A stretch of DNA of 64,000 nt from Orrella marina (GTDB lineage: Bacteria; Pseudomonadota; Gammaproteobacteria; Burkholderiales; Burkholderiaceae_B): the NCBI RefSeq assembly GCF_003058465.1, contig NZ_CP028901.1, positions 2,790,001-2,854,000 of the forward strand. Reading direction: 5' to 3'. The translations under genes and the position numbers were made by a program. The notes below the pieces were generated by a model that made no database searches, was not told the origin of the DNA, and worked only from the letters and a program-made list of their open reading frames with translations. Within the stretch, counting starts at the first letter, position 1. Every line of letters starts with the position of its first letter. Shown in pieces: positions 1 through 8,768 of the stretch.

Positions 1-1178
1 CCAAACATCCCCACCAGAAAGAGGGCATCGACGTTCTCGTCCTGCGACACGATCTCCAGACATCGCGCCAGCACCTCCGGGTCCGCATCGGACGTACCAG
101 CCACGTCGACCGGATTGACCAGCGACGCCTGGTCAAACAGAATTTCTGACAGACGCTGTCGCGTGTGTTCCGACAACTCGGCCAGCGACAGGCCTGCATC
201 GGACAGACGGTCCGATGCGATGGTCGCCTGACCACCTCCGTCTGAGATGACGGCCACCCGCTTGCCCGCGCTCTGGCGCATCAATGCAAGACCTTCGGCA
301 ACCGGCAGAATCTGGTCTGACTGACGTACGACCGTCACACCCACCTGCCTGAGCAAGTCAACGGTCATCTCGTAACTGCCGGCAAGTGCCCCGGTGTGGG
401 AACTCGCTGCCTTCTTACCCATTTCAGTCGCGCCCGACTTGTAGACCACCACAGGTTTGACCGGAGTGATGTCGCGTGCTGCCTGGAGAAACTTCTGACC
501 GTCGCTAAATCCCTCGACGTACAAGGCAGCAACCCGGGTGTGTTCATCCTCGCCGAGATAACGCAGATAATCATCAAACCCGATATCAGTCTGATTGCCA
601 GGCCCTACATAGGTGGAGAACCCGACATAGTCGTTGTACTGGGCTTCAAGCACCAGTGCCAGCAACATGTTTCCAGACTGGGAGATAAAGCCAATGTCGC
701 CCGCCTTGGTGTCACGCAGGTCCAGCAAATTTACGTGTTTGTGCAGATTGAACATGCCCGACGTATTCGGCCCGATGATCCTCACGCCACCGGCTCTTGC
801 CGCTCTTAGCACCTCCTCCTCGAGTGCTGCGCCCTGCGCGCCAGTTTCACGAAACCCCGCAGCAAGGATGACCGCACCCTTGACCCCTATCTTTGCGCAC
901 TCGGTCAGAATGCCTGGAATCGTCGCCGCTGGCGTGCAGATCACCGCAAGATCCACCGAACCCGGCACCTCCCCAAGGCTGGAATACGCCTTCACCCCGA
1001 GTATCTCGTCAACTTTCGGGTTGATCGGATAGACACGGCCCGTGTAATGACCTTTGATCAGTCCAACCATGGCCTTGTAGCCACGCTTGGTTGGATCCGC
1101 CGACGCACCAATGATCGCTATTGAATCTGGTGCCAGAAACGCATGTAACTCACTTTCATTCCTGCTCACTTGTCCCAT
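1..1178 (-). CDS. NDP-forming acyl-CoA synthetase (acetate-CoA ligase, ADP-forming type), C-terminal part outside window
   Basis: Partial gene: the reading frame stays open to the window edge, leaving about 392 N-terminal residues. It opens with a CoA-binding Rossmann domain (IIGASADPTKRGY near residue 20, then INPK and GPNTSG), followed by a succinyl-CoA-ligase-like flavodoxin domain (GFISQSGN). The SSHTGAL motif supplies the expected phospho-histidine at residue 261. Family knowledge: these enzymes make acyl-CoA plus ADP and phosphate, reversibly, in the cytoplasm. The start at 1178 follows a GGAGAAAGGA ribosome site. It lies 57 bases behind an enoyl-CoA hydratase on the same strand, so the two probably process one acyl-CoA. 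The substrate cannot be read from this part, and the ATP-grasp half is not visible. Confidence 0.9.
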   Translation of the reverse strand, partial: MGQVSRNESELHAFLAPDSIAIIGASADPTKRGYKAMVGLIKGHYTGRVYPINPKVDEILGVKAYSSLGEVPGSVDLAVICTPAATIPGILTECAKIGVKGAVILAAGFRETGAQGAALEEEVLRAARAGGVRIIGPNTSGMFNLHKHVNLLDLRDTKAGDIGFISQSGNMLLALVLEAQYNDYVGFSTYVGPGNQTDIGFDDYLRYLGEDEHTRVAALYVEGFSDGQKFLQAARDITPVKPVVVYKSGATEMGKKAASSHTGALAGSYEMTVDLLRQVGVTVVRQSDQILPVAEGLALMRQSAGKRVAVISDGGGQATIASDRLSDAGLSLAELSEHTRQRLSEILFDQASLVNPVDVAGTSDADPEVLARCLEIVSQDENVDALFLVGMF

Positions 1179-1235
1179 CGTCCTTTCTCCCGCCCCACAC
1201 GCACTCAAACAATGTCGCGCCTGATCTGACTACAG

Positions 1236-2033
1236 TCATTCGCCCTTGAATACAGGCGCACGCTTCTCCGAGAAAGCATCGACCCCCTCCTGCCAGTCGC
1301 GGGTCGTGCTCACAAACATCATGCCCTCAAGCTCCGCAGTCAGGCAGGCATCCAAGGTGCGCTCGGCCGACATGTTGAGCTGCTGCTTGGCCAGTTGCAT
1401 GGAAAACGGTGCCTTGCTGGCCACTCTGGCCGCAAACGCCCGTGCTTGCTCAAGGAACCCGTCATCAGGCAGCACACGATTGGCCAGTCCGATTCGCACG
1501 GCCTCTTCACCACGAATACGCTCACCCAGGAACGCCAGCTCCCGCGCCTTGGCCAGTCCTACAAGCCGAGGCAACAGCCAGGTCACACCACCGCCGAGGA
1601 AGTTGCCAATCGAAATCTCGGGCAGACCGATCTGGGCACTATGTGCCATCAGCATGAAGTCTGCAGCGATCGCGATCTCGGCTCCGGCGCCCAGTGCATA
1701 CCCATTGACGGCTGCAATCACCGGGGTCTGCATGTGCAGCAAACGGCGGCAGACATCCTGCTCACCTTTGAGGTACTGTCGTCGATCAAAGGCTGTCCGC
1801 CCTTGCTTGTGGGCTTTGAGATCGGCCCCCACACAAAACGCCCGGCCCTCTCCGGTGATCAGGACTACCCTGGCCTTTTTATCCTCTTCGGCCCGAGTCA
1901 ACGCCTCATTGAGCTCGTCATAAAGATCCTGCGTGACCGCGTTCAGTCGATGCGGACGGTTCAGCCGGATCTCCGCAATTCCATCCCGCAGTTCGTAAAT
2001 GATGTTTGGCCCTTCCTGGCTGCTACTGTCCAT
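1236..2033 (-). CDS. Enoyl-CoA hydratase/isomerase family protein
   Basis: A crotonase-fold protein of 265 residues, the usual family length. It has the CoA oxyanion-hole segment (AFCVGADLKAH), the GAGAEIAIAAD segment with the first catalytic Glu, and the LPEISIG segment with the second, so true hydratase activity is plausible. The C-terminus (FSEKRAPVFKGE) is typical of the family. I chose the ATG at 2033 because an AAGGAG site sits about 8 bases upstream; an in-frame start 15 codons earlier has no comparable site. It is probably co-transcribed with the downstream acyl-CoA synthetase. The specific acyl substrate is not evident. Confidence 0.9.
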   Translation of the reverse strand: MDSSSQEGPNIIYELRDGIAEIRLNRPHRLNAVTQDLYDELNEALTRAEEDKKARVVLITGEGRAFCVGADLKAHKQGRTAFDRRQYLKGEQDVCRRLLHMQTPVIAAVNGYALGAGAEIAIAADFMLMAHSAQIGLPEISIGNFLGGGVTWLLPRLVGLAKARELAFLGERIRGEEAVRIGLANRVLPDDGFLEQARAFAARVASKAPFSMQLAKQQLNMSAERTLDACLTAELEGMMFVSTTRDWQEGVDAFSEKRAPVFKGE

Positions 2034-2177
2034 GCAATGCGCTCCTTCAGATAAGTGTTCGGGGTGACCAGGTTGCAACTTGCCCTACCCGGCATATAGA
2101 GATACCCGGGCAGAAGTTCGTTTCTGCCAGTTTCAGAGAGACACGGGCGGGTTCACATCCCGTGCTGGTGAATGCGA

Positions 2178-3098
2178 CTAGCGCATTTCGATATTGAGTG
2201 CTTCGATAAAATGCTCATGTCTTTCCAACGCCTCGAGGGCCTTCGGTCCGAGTTCGCGAGCAACCAGATTGACCAGTGACTCACAGAAGACCACGTAAGC
2301 GCCCATGCTGTTGCTGATATAACTGCTTTCATGCGAGATCAGAAAACTGTAGCGGGCATGCGTTGCCAGGGGTGAAGCAAGTGAGTCCGTAACGGCAATC
2401 ACATGAATACCCGCCTGGGCGGCGACCCGGCTCACTTCTCCGACCCGGCGGCTATATGGGGACACGCTTGATACAACCAATGCATCCCCCTTGCGCATCT
2501 GCGCAAGCGACTCGGCGATGCCTCGGCCTGGTCCGTCAAGCATCGAAACATCCCGGCGAACCAGACCAAGGCCGTAGCAAAGTAACGTCACGACCGAGTG
2601 AATCTGCCGCACACCAAACAGCCGCACCCGCGGTGCACTTGCCAGCAAAGTGACAGCCCCGCGAAGCTCGGTTGCATCCAGTCGGGATAGAAACGCGTCA
2701 ACATTGCGGATTGATTCGCTGGCCAATTGCACAGCCACCCCCAGATAGTCGTCCTCAGGTATCTGCTGCCCGATCAGTCGCTGGCCCTGTTCGCTGTAGA
2801 AACGCTGGTGACTCTGCGTAACCGTGGCCCGAAACACGCCCTGAAACTCGGCAAATCCGGTGTATCCGAGACTGCGCGCAAGGCGAGAAAGCGTGGAGGC
2901 ATTGACATCGAGCCGCACGGCCAGATCAGTGATGCTGCGTGTGGCGACCTCCTCGGGCTGCTCGACCAGACGTGCCAACACGTTGCGCGCCTTGACGCCC
3001 AGCGAGATCGGGGACTCGGCCCTTCCAATACGCACCACCAACTCGCGCAGAGACTGCAAAGTGCGGGGAGGTTCAGCATTTGCCGCTAGCTTGGTCAT
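2178..3098 (-). CDS. RpiR/MurR family transcriptional regulator (HTH plus SIS domain)
   Basis: About 306 residues. The N-terminal RpiR-type helix-turn-helix reads ITDLAVRLDVNASTLSRLARSLGY. It is followed by a C-terminal SIS domain (RVRLFGVRQIHSVV, GDALVVSSVSPYSRRV, VIAVTDSLASPLA) that in this family binds a phosphosugar or other small ligand. The ATG at 3098 lies 8 bases after the stop of the C45 hydrolase gene, so the regulator is the last gene of the 6324-to-2178 transporter operon and likely controls it. A longer in-frame start would overlap the upstream gene. Ligand unknown. Family members elsewhere regulate sugar and amino-acid uptake. Confidence 0.88.
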   Translation of the reverse strand: MTKLAANAEPPRTLQSLRELVVRIGRAESPISLGVKARNVLARLVEQPEEVATRSITDLAVRLDVNASTLSRLARSLGYTGFAEFQGVFRATVTQSHQRFYSEQGQRLIGQQIPEDDYLGVAVQLASESIRNVDAFLSRLDATELRGAVTLLASAPRVRLFGVRQIHSVVTLLCYGLGLVRRDVSMLDGPGRGIAESLAQMRKGDALVVSSVSPYSRRVGEVSRVAAQAGIHVIAVTDSLASPLATHARYSFLISHESSYISNSMGAYVVFCESLVNLVARELGPKALEALERHEHFIEALNIEMR

Positions 3099-3106
3099 GG
3101 CTTGTT

Positions 3107-4159
3107 TCAACTCACTTGATGGGCATCTCTGAATGCCAGGCTCACTGGTCCATCCCGACGGGTACGAACCACCCACTCGATATGGTCTGAGTGGATCCGG
3201 ATATCCGCACTGCCAACCGTGTTCTCACGATCGTCGTCATTCGGGTCTTCTCGCCATATCGTAAACCGCGAGTGATCCTGATCAGTCAGAATCTCGACCG
3301 GATCAACCTCCCTGTCCGCCTCAAGCGCCTCACGAACCATCTGCTGGCCGCGAATCTGGCGCATCCCGGACGACCCGGTGATGACCTGTGGATAGTCACG
3401 GGTCTGGGGATGAATCGCATGGTTTGCATGCACTGACACCTCGACGACCTGTGTGACTGAACAGAAATGGGCGCTGAATTCGACGCTGTAAACCTGACGT
3501 GTTTGCCGGTCTGCGAGCGCAAGATGAAACCCACCGGCGCGCGGCAACTGGCGCAACATATCGATCGCATCGGCAGCACAACCCTTCTCGAGCACAGCAC
3601 GCGCCAGGACCATTCTTGGCAGACCTGCTCCAACGTGACTGCAGCGAAGATTGTTCACGGTCATCGCCAGTCCGTGGTCGGTGACCGTGAACGTGTGCCC
3701 CGGTATCGAACCAGGGTAAACAAATGCTGCAAACGCAGAACCTTTAGACCTTCGGACCGTCGCGACAGCACAGTGCCCGGCAAACCCTGGGTCACCATCC
3801 TCGTTGTGTGACAGTCTGGGGCTGACATCGGATGGCATCATGACAGACGTACACCCATCTGGCGCCATGGCCCAGACATCTCCACGGCAGTTCCACAGAA
3901 ACACATCATCGAGCGGCAACGCCAGGCCTTGCGCCAGGCCTTCAATTTCCTGCCAGATCGCTGGCAATCGCTCGCGCGTCAACCGGGCCATTTCCTGGAC
4001 TCGTGCATGACCTCGCCATTGCATCACTGTTGCCCACGACTCGCTGTGCACCAGATACCTGTGCACAACGTCCTTGCCAAACTCTCCGAGTTGCTGGCCG
4101 ACCTCAAACGGGGTGCCACTCAACTCGATTGCGGCCAGTGCAAACCGATCATTCGACAT
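3107..4159 (-). CDS. C45 family autoproteolytic acyltransferase/hydrolase (penicillin acyltransferase-like)
   Basis: 350 residues resembling acyl-CoA:6-aminopenicillanate acyltransferase and related Ntn-hydrolases. The segment DGCTSVMMP places a Cys at residue 103. In the family such a Cys becomes the N-terminal nucleophile after self-cleavage at Gly-Cys. Further family-like segments are LSHNEDGDPGF, TVTDHGLAMTVNNL and VHANHAIHP. It overlaps the ABC ATPase gene by 11 bases and is followed by the RpiR regulator, so it belongs to the transporter operon. I infer that it removes or transfers an acyl group on an imported N-acyl or amide-linked amino compound. No signal peptide is seen, so it should be cytoplasmic. 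Confidence 0.82.
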   Translation of the reverse strand: MSNDRFALAAIELSGTPFEVGQQLGEFGKDVVHRYLVHSESWATVMQWRGHARVQEMARLTRERLPAIWQEIEGLAQGLALPLDDVFLWNCRGDVWAMAPDGCTSVMMPSDVSPRLSHNEDGDPGFAGHCAVATVRRSKGSAFAAFVYPGSIPGHTFTVTDHGLAMTVNNLRCSHVGAGLPRMVLARAVLEKGCAADAIDMLRQLPRAGGFHLALADRQTRQVYSVEFSAHFCSVTQVVEVSVHANHAIHPQTRDYPQVITGSSGMRQIRGQQMVREALEADREVDPVEILTDQDHSRFTIWREDPNDDDRENTVGSADIRIHSDHIEWVVRTRRDGPVSLAFRDAHQVS

Positions 4160-4877
4160 GCTGCAGAAACTCCTTCAGACGCTGGTTAGGCGGATTGTCT
4201 ATCAGCTCACGCGGTGGGCCATCGACTGCAATATGGCCATTCTCCATAAAGATGAGCCGGGTTCCGACCTGACGGGCAAAGCCAATCTCATGGGTAACCA
4301 CGACCATGGTCATGCCCTCTTCAGCCAAGGCCTGCATGACTCGCAAGACTTCCTGACGAAGCTCAGGGTCAAGCGCGGAGGTTGGCTCGTCAAACAGCAT
4401 GACCTTGGGCTTGACAGCCAGTGCCCTGGCGATGGCCACGCGTTGCTGCTGTCCCCCGGAAAGCTCATTCGGAAAGTTGTTCATGCGTTCTGCCAGACCA
4501 ACCTTGGCTAGCAACTCAGCGGCCAGCTTCACGGCTTCGGTCTTGCTCATGCCTCTGACCTGACGCGGGCCAAATGCCACATTCTCGATCGCAGTCAGCT
4601 GAGGAAACAGATTGAACTGCTGGAATACCATGCCAGCCTCAAGCCGAATCTCGCGCACTTTGGCCTTTCCTGCACGTACGTTGATTCCATCAACGATCAG
4701 ATCTCCACCGTTGATTTCCTCAAGTGCGTTGATACACCGCAACAGCGTGGATTTGCCAGACCCAGAGGGCCCGATCAGAACGACCACCTCTCCCTGATCG
4801 ATACTCAGATCGACCTTGTCGAGCACAACGTTGGCACCGAAGGACTTGGATACGGATTTGAATTCGATCATGCTCAT
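4149..4877 (-). CDS. Polar amino-acid ABC transporter, ATP-binding protein (GlnQ/HisP type)
   Basis: 242 residues, full length for the family. Walker A is GPSGSGKST near residue 37, the Q-loop follows GMVFQQFNLFP, the ABC signature is LSGGQQQRVAIARAL, Walker B is VMLFDEPTSALDPE, and the switch His is in VVVTHEIGFA. It powers uptake by the adjacent permease and binding protein at the inner membrane. Its ATG overlaps the permease stop by four bases (ATGA), indicating translational coupling, and its 3' end overlaps the C45 hydrolase start. The family is secure; the exact amino acid or derivative carried is not. Confidence 0.95.
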   Translation of the reverse strand: MSMIEFKSVSKSFGANVVLDKVDLSIDQGEVVVLIGPSGSGKSTLLRCINALEEINGGDLIVDGINVRAGKAKVREIRLEAGMVFQQFNLFPQLTAIENVAFGPRQVRGMSKTEAVKLAAELLAKVGLAERMNNFPNELSGGQQQRVAIARALAVKPKVMLFDEPTSALDPELRQEVLRVMQALAEEGMTMVVVTHEIGFARQVGTRLIFMENGHIAVDGPPRELIDNPPNQRLKEFLQHVE

Positions 4878-5530
4878 AAGATGCGCATCCTTTTCTCGAT
4901 GATTCGCAAGATGGCGGTCATGGTGCCAATCAGAATCAGGTAGATGATGGCAACGGCAGACCAGATCTCGACTGCGCGAAACGTTGCGGCCATGATCTCC
5001 TGCCCTTGTCGGGTCAGCTCACCCACGCCAATCACAATAAAGAGCGAGGTGTCTTTCAGGCTGACGATGAACTGGTTACCCAGTGGGGGTGTCATCCTGC
5101 GAAACGCGACGGGCCCCACCACGAACGCCAGCACTCGCCAGACCGGCATGCCCAGAGCGAGGCCGGCCTCACGCAAACCCTTTGGAACGGACAGAAACGA
5201 GCCGCGCACAATCTCCGCAATATAAGCACCCGAGTTGACGATTACGGCGGTGATAGCAGCAGTCAATGCATCGACCCGTATGCCCATCACCACCGGCAAG
5301 GCAAAGTAGATGAACATCACTTGCACCACGATCGGCGTGCCGCGGACCAGTTCGACGTAGATGAATGCGATGCCGTTGACCAGCGAATTGCCGTACGCAC
5401 GCATCAGCCCGAACAACAGGCCGACAGCCATGCCGCCGGCCAGACCAACAACTGTGATGAATACTGTCAGCCTGGCACCTTCCAGCAGAGCCGGAATGTT
5501 GTTGCTGACGACAGACCAGTCGAATTCCAT
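4874..5530 (-). CDS. Polar amino-acid ABC transporter, inner-membrane permease
   Basis: 218 residues with several hydrophobic segments, matching the His/Glu/Gln/Arg-type permease family. The EAA-loop-like segment SVPKGLREAGLALGMPVWRVLAFVVGP is clear, and the N-terminal LLEGARLTVFITVVGLAGG is typical. It pairs with the ATPase, which it overlaps by four bases, and with the periplasmic receptor upstream (32-base gap). Only one permease is encoded, so it probably works as a homodimer. Substrate specificity is set by the receptor and is not resolved here. Confidence 0.94.
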   Translation of the reverse strand: MEFDWSVVSNNIPALLEGARLTVFITVVGLAGGMAVGLLFGLMRAYGNSLVNGIAFIYVELVRGTPIVVQVMFIYFALPVVMGIRVDALTAAITAVIVNSGAYIAEIVRGSFLSVPKGLREAGLALGMPVWRVLAFVVGPVAFRRMTPPLGNQFIVSLKDTSLFIVIGVGELTRQGQEIMAATFRAVEIWSAVAIIYLILIGTMTAILRIIEKRMRIL

Positions 5531-5562
5531 TTTGTCTCCTCCCTATATCTGGGGGTTACGGA

Positions 5563-6324
5563 TCAGCGAGCAGGCGGAGTCGTTCCGAACCACTTCACAT
5601 AGATCTCTTCGTATCGACCATCATCACGCATCTTCTCCAGGACCTCGTTGACCTGCTCGACATGCGGACTACCCTTGGGGAACCCAATGCCGTACTCATG
5701 GGCCATCATTTGCTTGCCAACAGCCTTGACCCGTCCCTGGCCTGCCTTGTTGATGTAATACAGAACGTTTGGCGTGTCATGCATAGCGGCATCAACTCGC
5801 CCGGTCTGCAGTTCAAGGTATGCGTTGTCAATATTCGGAAACAGTCGCTTCTCGGTATCCTTGAAATGCTCTCGTGCATAATTGGCAGCCGATGTGCCCA
5901 TTCGCAAGGCTAGTGACTTGCCAGCAAGATCCTCTGCACCCTCGATGTCGCTGTCGACCGGCACCATGATCAGGAACCCGCTGTCGTAATAGCCATCAGA
6001 AAAGTCGATTGCTTTCTTGCGCTCATCTGTAATGGTGATGCCGGCAAGTGCGACATCAACGTTATTGGTTTGCAGCGCAGGCAGAATGCCGTTGAAATCC
6101 ATCGGGCGCAGCTCGTACTCAAGGTTCAGGTCTTTGGCGATGGCATCCCACATATCAATGTCGAAACCAACGTACTTGTCATCTTCCTTGAATTCAAAAG
6201 GTACGAATGCGGTGTCGACCGCGACGAGTAGTGGGTCGCTCTTGGTCTGTGCCACGGCGGCCTGACCGCACAGGGCTGTGGCAGTGACAGCAACAACTGC
6301 CAGATGTTTGACGAATGATTTCAT
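5563..6324 (-). CDS. Periplasmic polar amino-acid-type binding protein
   Basis: 253 residues with an N-terminal signal peptide (hydrophobic core [13 protein letters not shown], likely cut after QAAVAQ). The mature part is a family 3 solute-binding protein: [46 protein letters not shown] and [10 protein letters not shown]. An Arg and Asp in such positions bind the alpha-amino and carboxyl groups in known members, so an amino acid or closely related ligand is likely. It is the first gene of the five-gene operon ending with the RpiR regulator. A cluster of TGCAA/TTGCA half-sites lies directly upstream. Confidence 0.93.
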   Translation of the reverse strand: MKSFVKHLAVVAVTATALCGQAAVAQTKSDPLLVAVDTAFVPFEFKEDDKYVGFDIDMWDAIAKDLNLEYELRPMDFNGILPALQTNNVDVALAGITITDERKKAIDFSDGYYDSGFLIMVPVDSDIEGAEDLAGKSLALRMGTSAANYAREHFKDTEKRLFPNIDNAYLELQTGRVDAAMHDTPNVLYYINKAGQGRVKAVGKQMMAHEYGIGFPKGSPHVEQVNEVLEKMRDDGRYEEIYVKWFGTTPPAR

Positions 6325-6363
6325 GGTGTCTCCTCAAAGGGGATTGTTTGAGAGTCAGGCTGA

Positions 6364-6452
6364 TGCAAGAATATTTGCGTAACCAGTCTTAATGCAATCA
6401 TAAGTGCATAGCAAATTGCAAATCAACAGGAAAAGCAACTTTTATTGCATAA
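6364..6452. promoter_or_regulatory. AT-rich divergent control region with TGCAA/TTGCA half-sites
   Basis: The 291-base stretch between the binding-protein gene and the ychJ-like gene is clearly richer in A+T than its flanks. It contains repeated TGCAA or TTGCA words: TGCAA at 6364, TTGCG near 6376, ATGCAAT near 6392, the palindrome GCAAATTGC at 6411-6419, and TTGCA in TTATTGCATAA near 6442. These could be operators for the RpiR regulator encoded at the end of the same operon. No unambiguous -35/-10 pair is assigned. Confidence 0.35.
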
Positions 6453-6615
6453 ATTAGTAAAATCCCTTAGGCAAAGAATCCAGAACACCCTATCCTCTCT
6501 GAGTGTCACTGCTCAAACAGGGATTGTTCCTGCGCAAATATCTTTGAAAAGTCGATCGGCGCATTCGATATGGCATATTGACGGCAACTGCAACACCAAC
6601 ACCTCTGCATGCACC

Positions 6616-7029
6616 ATGGCCACCAACATTCGATCACTTTCAGTCAACTCTTGTCCTTGTGGCAGTCATACGCACTACGAACAGTGTTGTGGTCAGTACC
6701 ACCGTGGCTCTTTGCATCTGCAAGCGCCAGATGCGGAAAGACTAATGCGATCCCGTTACTGCGCGTTTGTGCTCGACGACACCGACTATCTGCTGCAGAC
6801 ATGGGATCCGAAGAGCCGACCTCCCTTCATTGAGCCCAACGAACCGGGAACGCAATGGCTCGGTCTCAAGATCGTCAAGCATGAGCAGTCGGATCAATTC
6901 CATGCAACGGTCGAGTTTGTGGCGCGAGTGCGCAACCCGCAAGGACGTGCACAGCGACTCCACGAAGTCAGCCGCTTTGAGAAAGTGGATGGCCACTGGT
7001 TTTATCTGGATGGCGAGTTCAGGAACTGA
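6616..7029 (+). CDS. YchJ family protein (SEC-C motif plus NTF2-like domain)
   Basis: About 137 residues. Near the N-terminus CPCGSHTHYEQCCGQY is an SEC-C zinc-binding motif, followed by AERLMRSRYCAFVLDDTDYLLQTWDP and a C-terminal FEKVDGHWFYLDGEF, which together match the YchJ (UPF0225) family. The function of the family is not established. I chose the ATG at 6616 because homologues begin just before the CPCG motif. Earlier in-frame starts add an atypical, low-complexity extension, although no strong ribosome site precedes 6616. It is divergent from the amino-acid transporter operon and appears monocistronic. Confidence 0.85.
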   Translation: MATNIRSLSVNSCPCGSHTHYEQCCGQYHRGSLHLQAPDAERLMRSRYCAFVLDDTDYLLQTWDPKSRPPFIEPNEPGTQWLGLKIVKHEQSDQFHATVEFVARVRNPQGRAQRLHEVSRFEKVDGHWFYLDGEFRN

Positions 7030-7270
7030 TTCGATTGACCGTAATCCAGTAGACCGGGTCTTGAGCCAGAGCGAGTGAAGCACTCAATCGGGTCCAGTCA
7101 CAGGGCACCAGACGGTGCCACGCACTGGTATCTACTTGTTGACAGGCTGATACCTGCTGTCTAGGATTGATGCACATCGGGGTTACGTCTCGACACACTC
7201 TGATAATACGCACAAGAATATCGATACCTATAACGACAAAAATTCCCATTCCAGATCCAGGAGGAGACAT

Positions 7271-8218
7271 ATGAAGAACATCGCCACAGCAATTGCTGTC
7301 GCCTGCTGTCTGACTGCGGGCATTACCAGCGCACACGCAGCCGACAATTACCCTACTCGCCCGATCACGCTAATCGTTCCCTATCCGGCAGGTGGCAACG
7401 CAGACGTATCCGTTCGCGTTCTGGCTGAGGCGCTGGAGAAAGAACTGGGACAATCGGTTGCAGTTACACCTTCCCCAGGCGCGGGAGGCGTGACGGGCAC
7501 ACAGAAAATGCTAAGCAGCAAACCTGATGGATACACCCTTCTTGTCAGTGCACAATCCTCCATCACGGTTCCCACCCAGACTCGCAAACTGAGCTTCCAG
7601 TGGGACACCCCCACATATATCGCATCGATCGCTGCTCCGACCACCTACATTGGTGTCGACAAGAACAACAAGCAAATCCAGACATTCCAGGACTTTGTGG
7701 ACCTCGCTAAAGCCAAGCCAGGCGAAGTAAGTGTGGCAATCATTGGGCGGGCCGGTTTGTACCAGACGATCGTGCTGCGCATGTCCGAAGCGGCCGACAT
7801 CAAGCTCAAGTCGCTCCCGTTTAACGGCGGACCACCAACCGTCGCTGCCGTGCTCGGAGGCCATGCTGACAGTTTGATCACGGACAACTTCAACGATTCC
7901 CTGAAGGCAATCGCCCTGACAGGCCAGCCCAGTGACTTTTACCCCGGTGTCAAAACCCTGAAAGAGCTGGGATTTCCAAACGCTGAATCGGGTGTCACGT
8001 ACATCGTTGCTGCCCCCAACGGCACTCCTCAGGCTGTTGTCGACAAACTGGAGTCCGCGCTGAAAGTCGCAGCAGGATCACCGAAGTACCTGGAAGTATT
8101 GAAGTCGCTGCGCTGGAACCCCTTGTGGCGCGACCAGGCAGAAACCAGACATGCCGTGCAGACTGAAGCTATGGCTGTCAAGGGGCTCGTCGATGCTGGT
8201 CTGATGAACGCGGAGTGA
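7271..8218 (+). CDS. Tripartite tricarboxylate transporter receptor (Bug/TctC family)
   Basis: 315 residues with a signal peptide ending near AHAADNYP. The mature start NYPTRPITLIVPYPAGGNADVSVR is the hallmark of Bug receptors, followed by AGGVTGTQKM and the C-terminal segment typical of the family (GTPQAVVDKLESAL). These periplasmic proteins deliver carboxylates to TctAB. The start has a strong AGGAGGAG site. It is the first gene of tctC-tctB-tctA plus a PLP enzyme. Betaproteobacteria carry many orphan Bug receptors, but here the full transporter is present, so its ligand is likely a substrate or relative of the PLP enzyme's substrate. Confidence 0.94.
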   Translation: MKNIATAIAVACCLTAGITSAHAADNYPTRPITLIVPYPAGGNADVSVRVLAEALEKELGQSVAVTPSPGAGGVTGTQKMLSSKPDGYTLLVSAQSSITVPTQTRKLSFQWDTPTYIASIAAPTTYIGVDKNNKQIQTFQDFVDLAKAKPGEVSVAIIGRAGLYQTIVLRMSEAADIKLKSLPFNGGPPTVAAVLGGHADSLITDNFNDSLKAIALTGQPSDFYPGVKTLKELGFPNAESGVTYIVAAPNGTPQAVVDKLESALKVAAGSPKYLEVLKSLRWNPLWRDQAETRHAVQTEAMAVKGLVDAGLMNAE

Positions 8219-8268
8219 ATTCGGTTTCCATCTGATTCATTCCCTATTCCTCGACTGCAAGGGTGCTG

Positions 8269-8745
8269 ATGTTGAAACGAGATTTCCTGATTGGAATGGG
8301 AACGGTATTGCTCGCCGGTCTGTATCTGGCGCTCATTCCCTATCAGGTTCAGCCTGACTCGGACGGCTATGATTTTGTGTCGGGAAGAACCCTCCCGTTC
8401 ATGGTGGGTGGGTTCCTTCTGATTACGGGACTGGCACTGACGATCACGTCCTTGCGAACGATGCATCGGACATCTTCGTACGAGCAAGCGCCAAGCCACG
8501 AGTCACCAGGACATCGCTACAAACGAGTTGCCATGCTGACCACACTGGCAGTTTTGTACACGCTTGGCCTGACCTACATGGGGTACATCGTTTCGACCAT
8601 TCTGGCACTCGCAGCCGCGATGGTCTTTAGCGGGGAGCGCCGAAAGAGGCTGGTCGTGATCATCTCTATCCTCACCTCCGTGTTGCTCTACTATTTTTTC
8701 CACAAACTCATGCAGGTGCCCCTGCCAGACACCCTTCTCTTCTAG
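8269..8745 (+). CDS. tctB: Tripartite tricarboxylate transporter small membrane subunit TctB
   Basis: About 158 residues with four hydrophobic segments (GTVLLAGLYLALIP, FMVGGFLLITGLALTI, VLYTLGLTYMGYIVSTILALAAAM, VVIISILTSVLLYYFF), the standard TctB plan. It lies between the receptor and TctA genes. The ATG at 8269 follows AAGGG by five bases; a GTG two codons earlier is possible. Together with TctA it forms the inner-membrane part of a secondary, ion-coupled carboxylate importer. Confidence 0.9.
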   Translation: MLKRDFLIGMGTVLLAGLYLALIPYQVQPDSDGYDFVSGRTLPFMVGGFLLITGLALTITSLRTMHRTSSYEQAPSHESPGHRYKRVAMLTTLAVLYTLGLTYMGYIVSTILALAAAMVFSGERRKRLVVIISILTSVLLYYFFHKLMQVPLPDTLLF

Positions 8746-8768
8746 GGATTGCCTCACAAGGAAACTTC

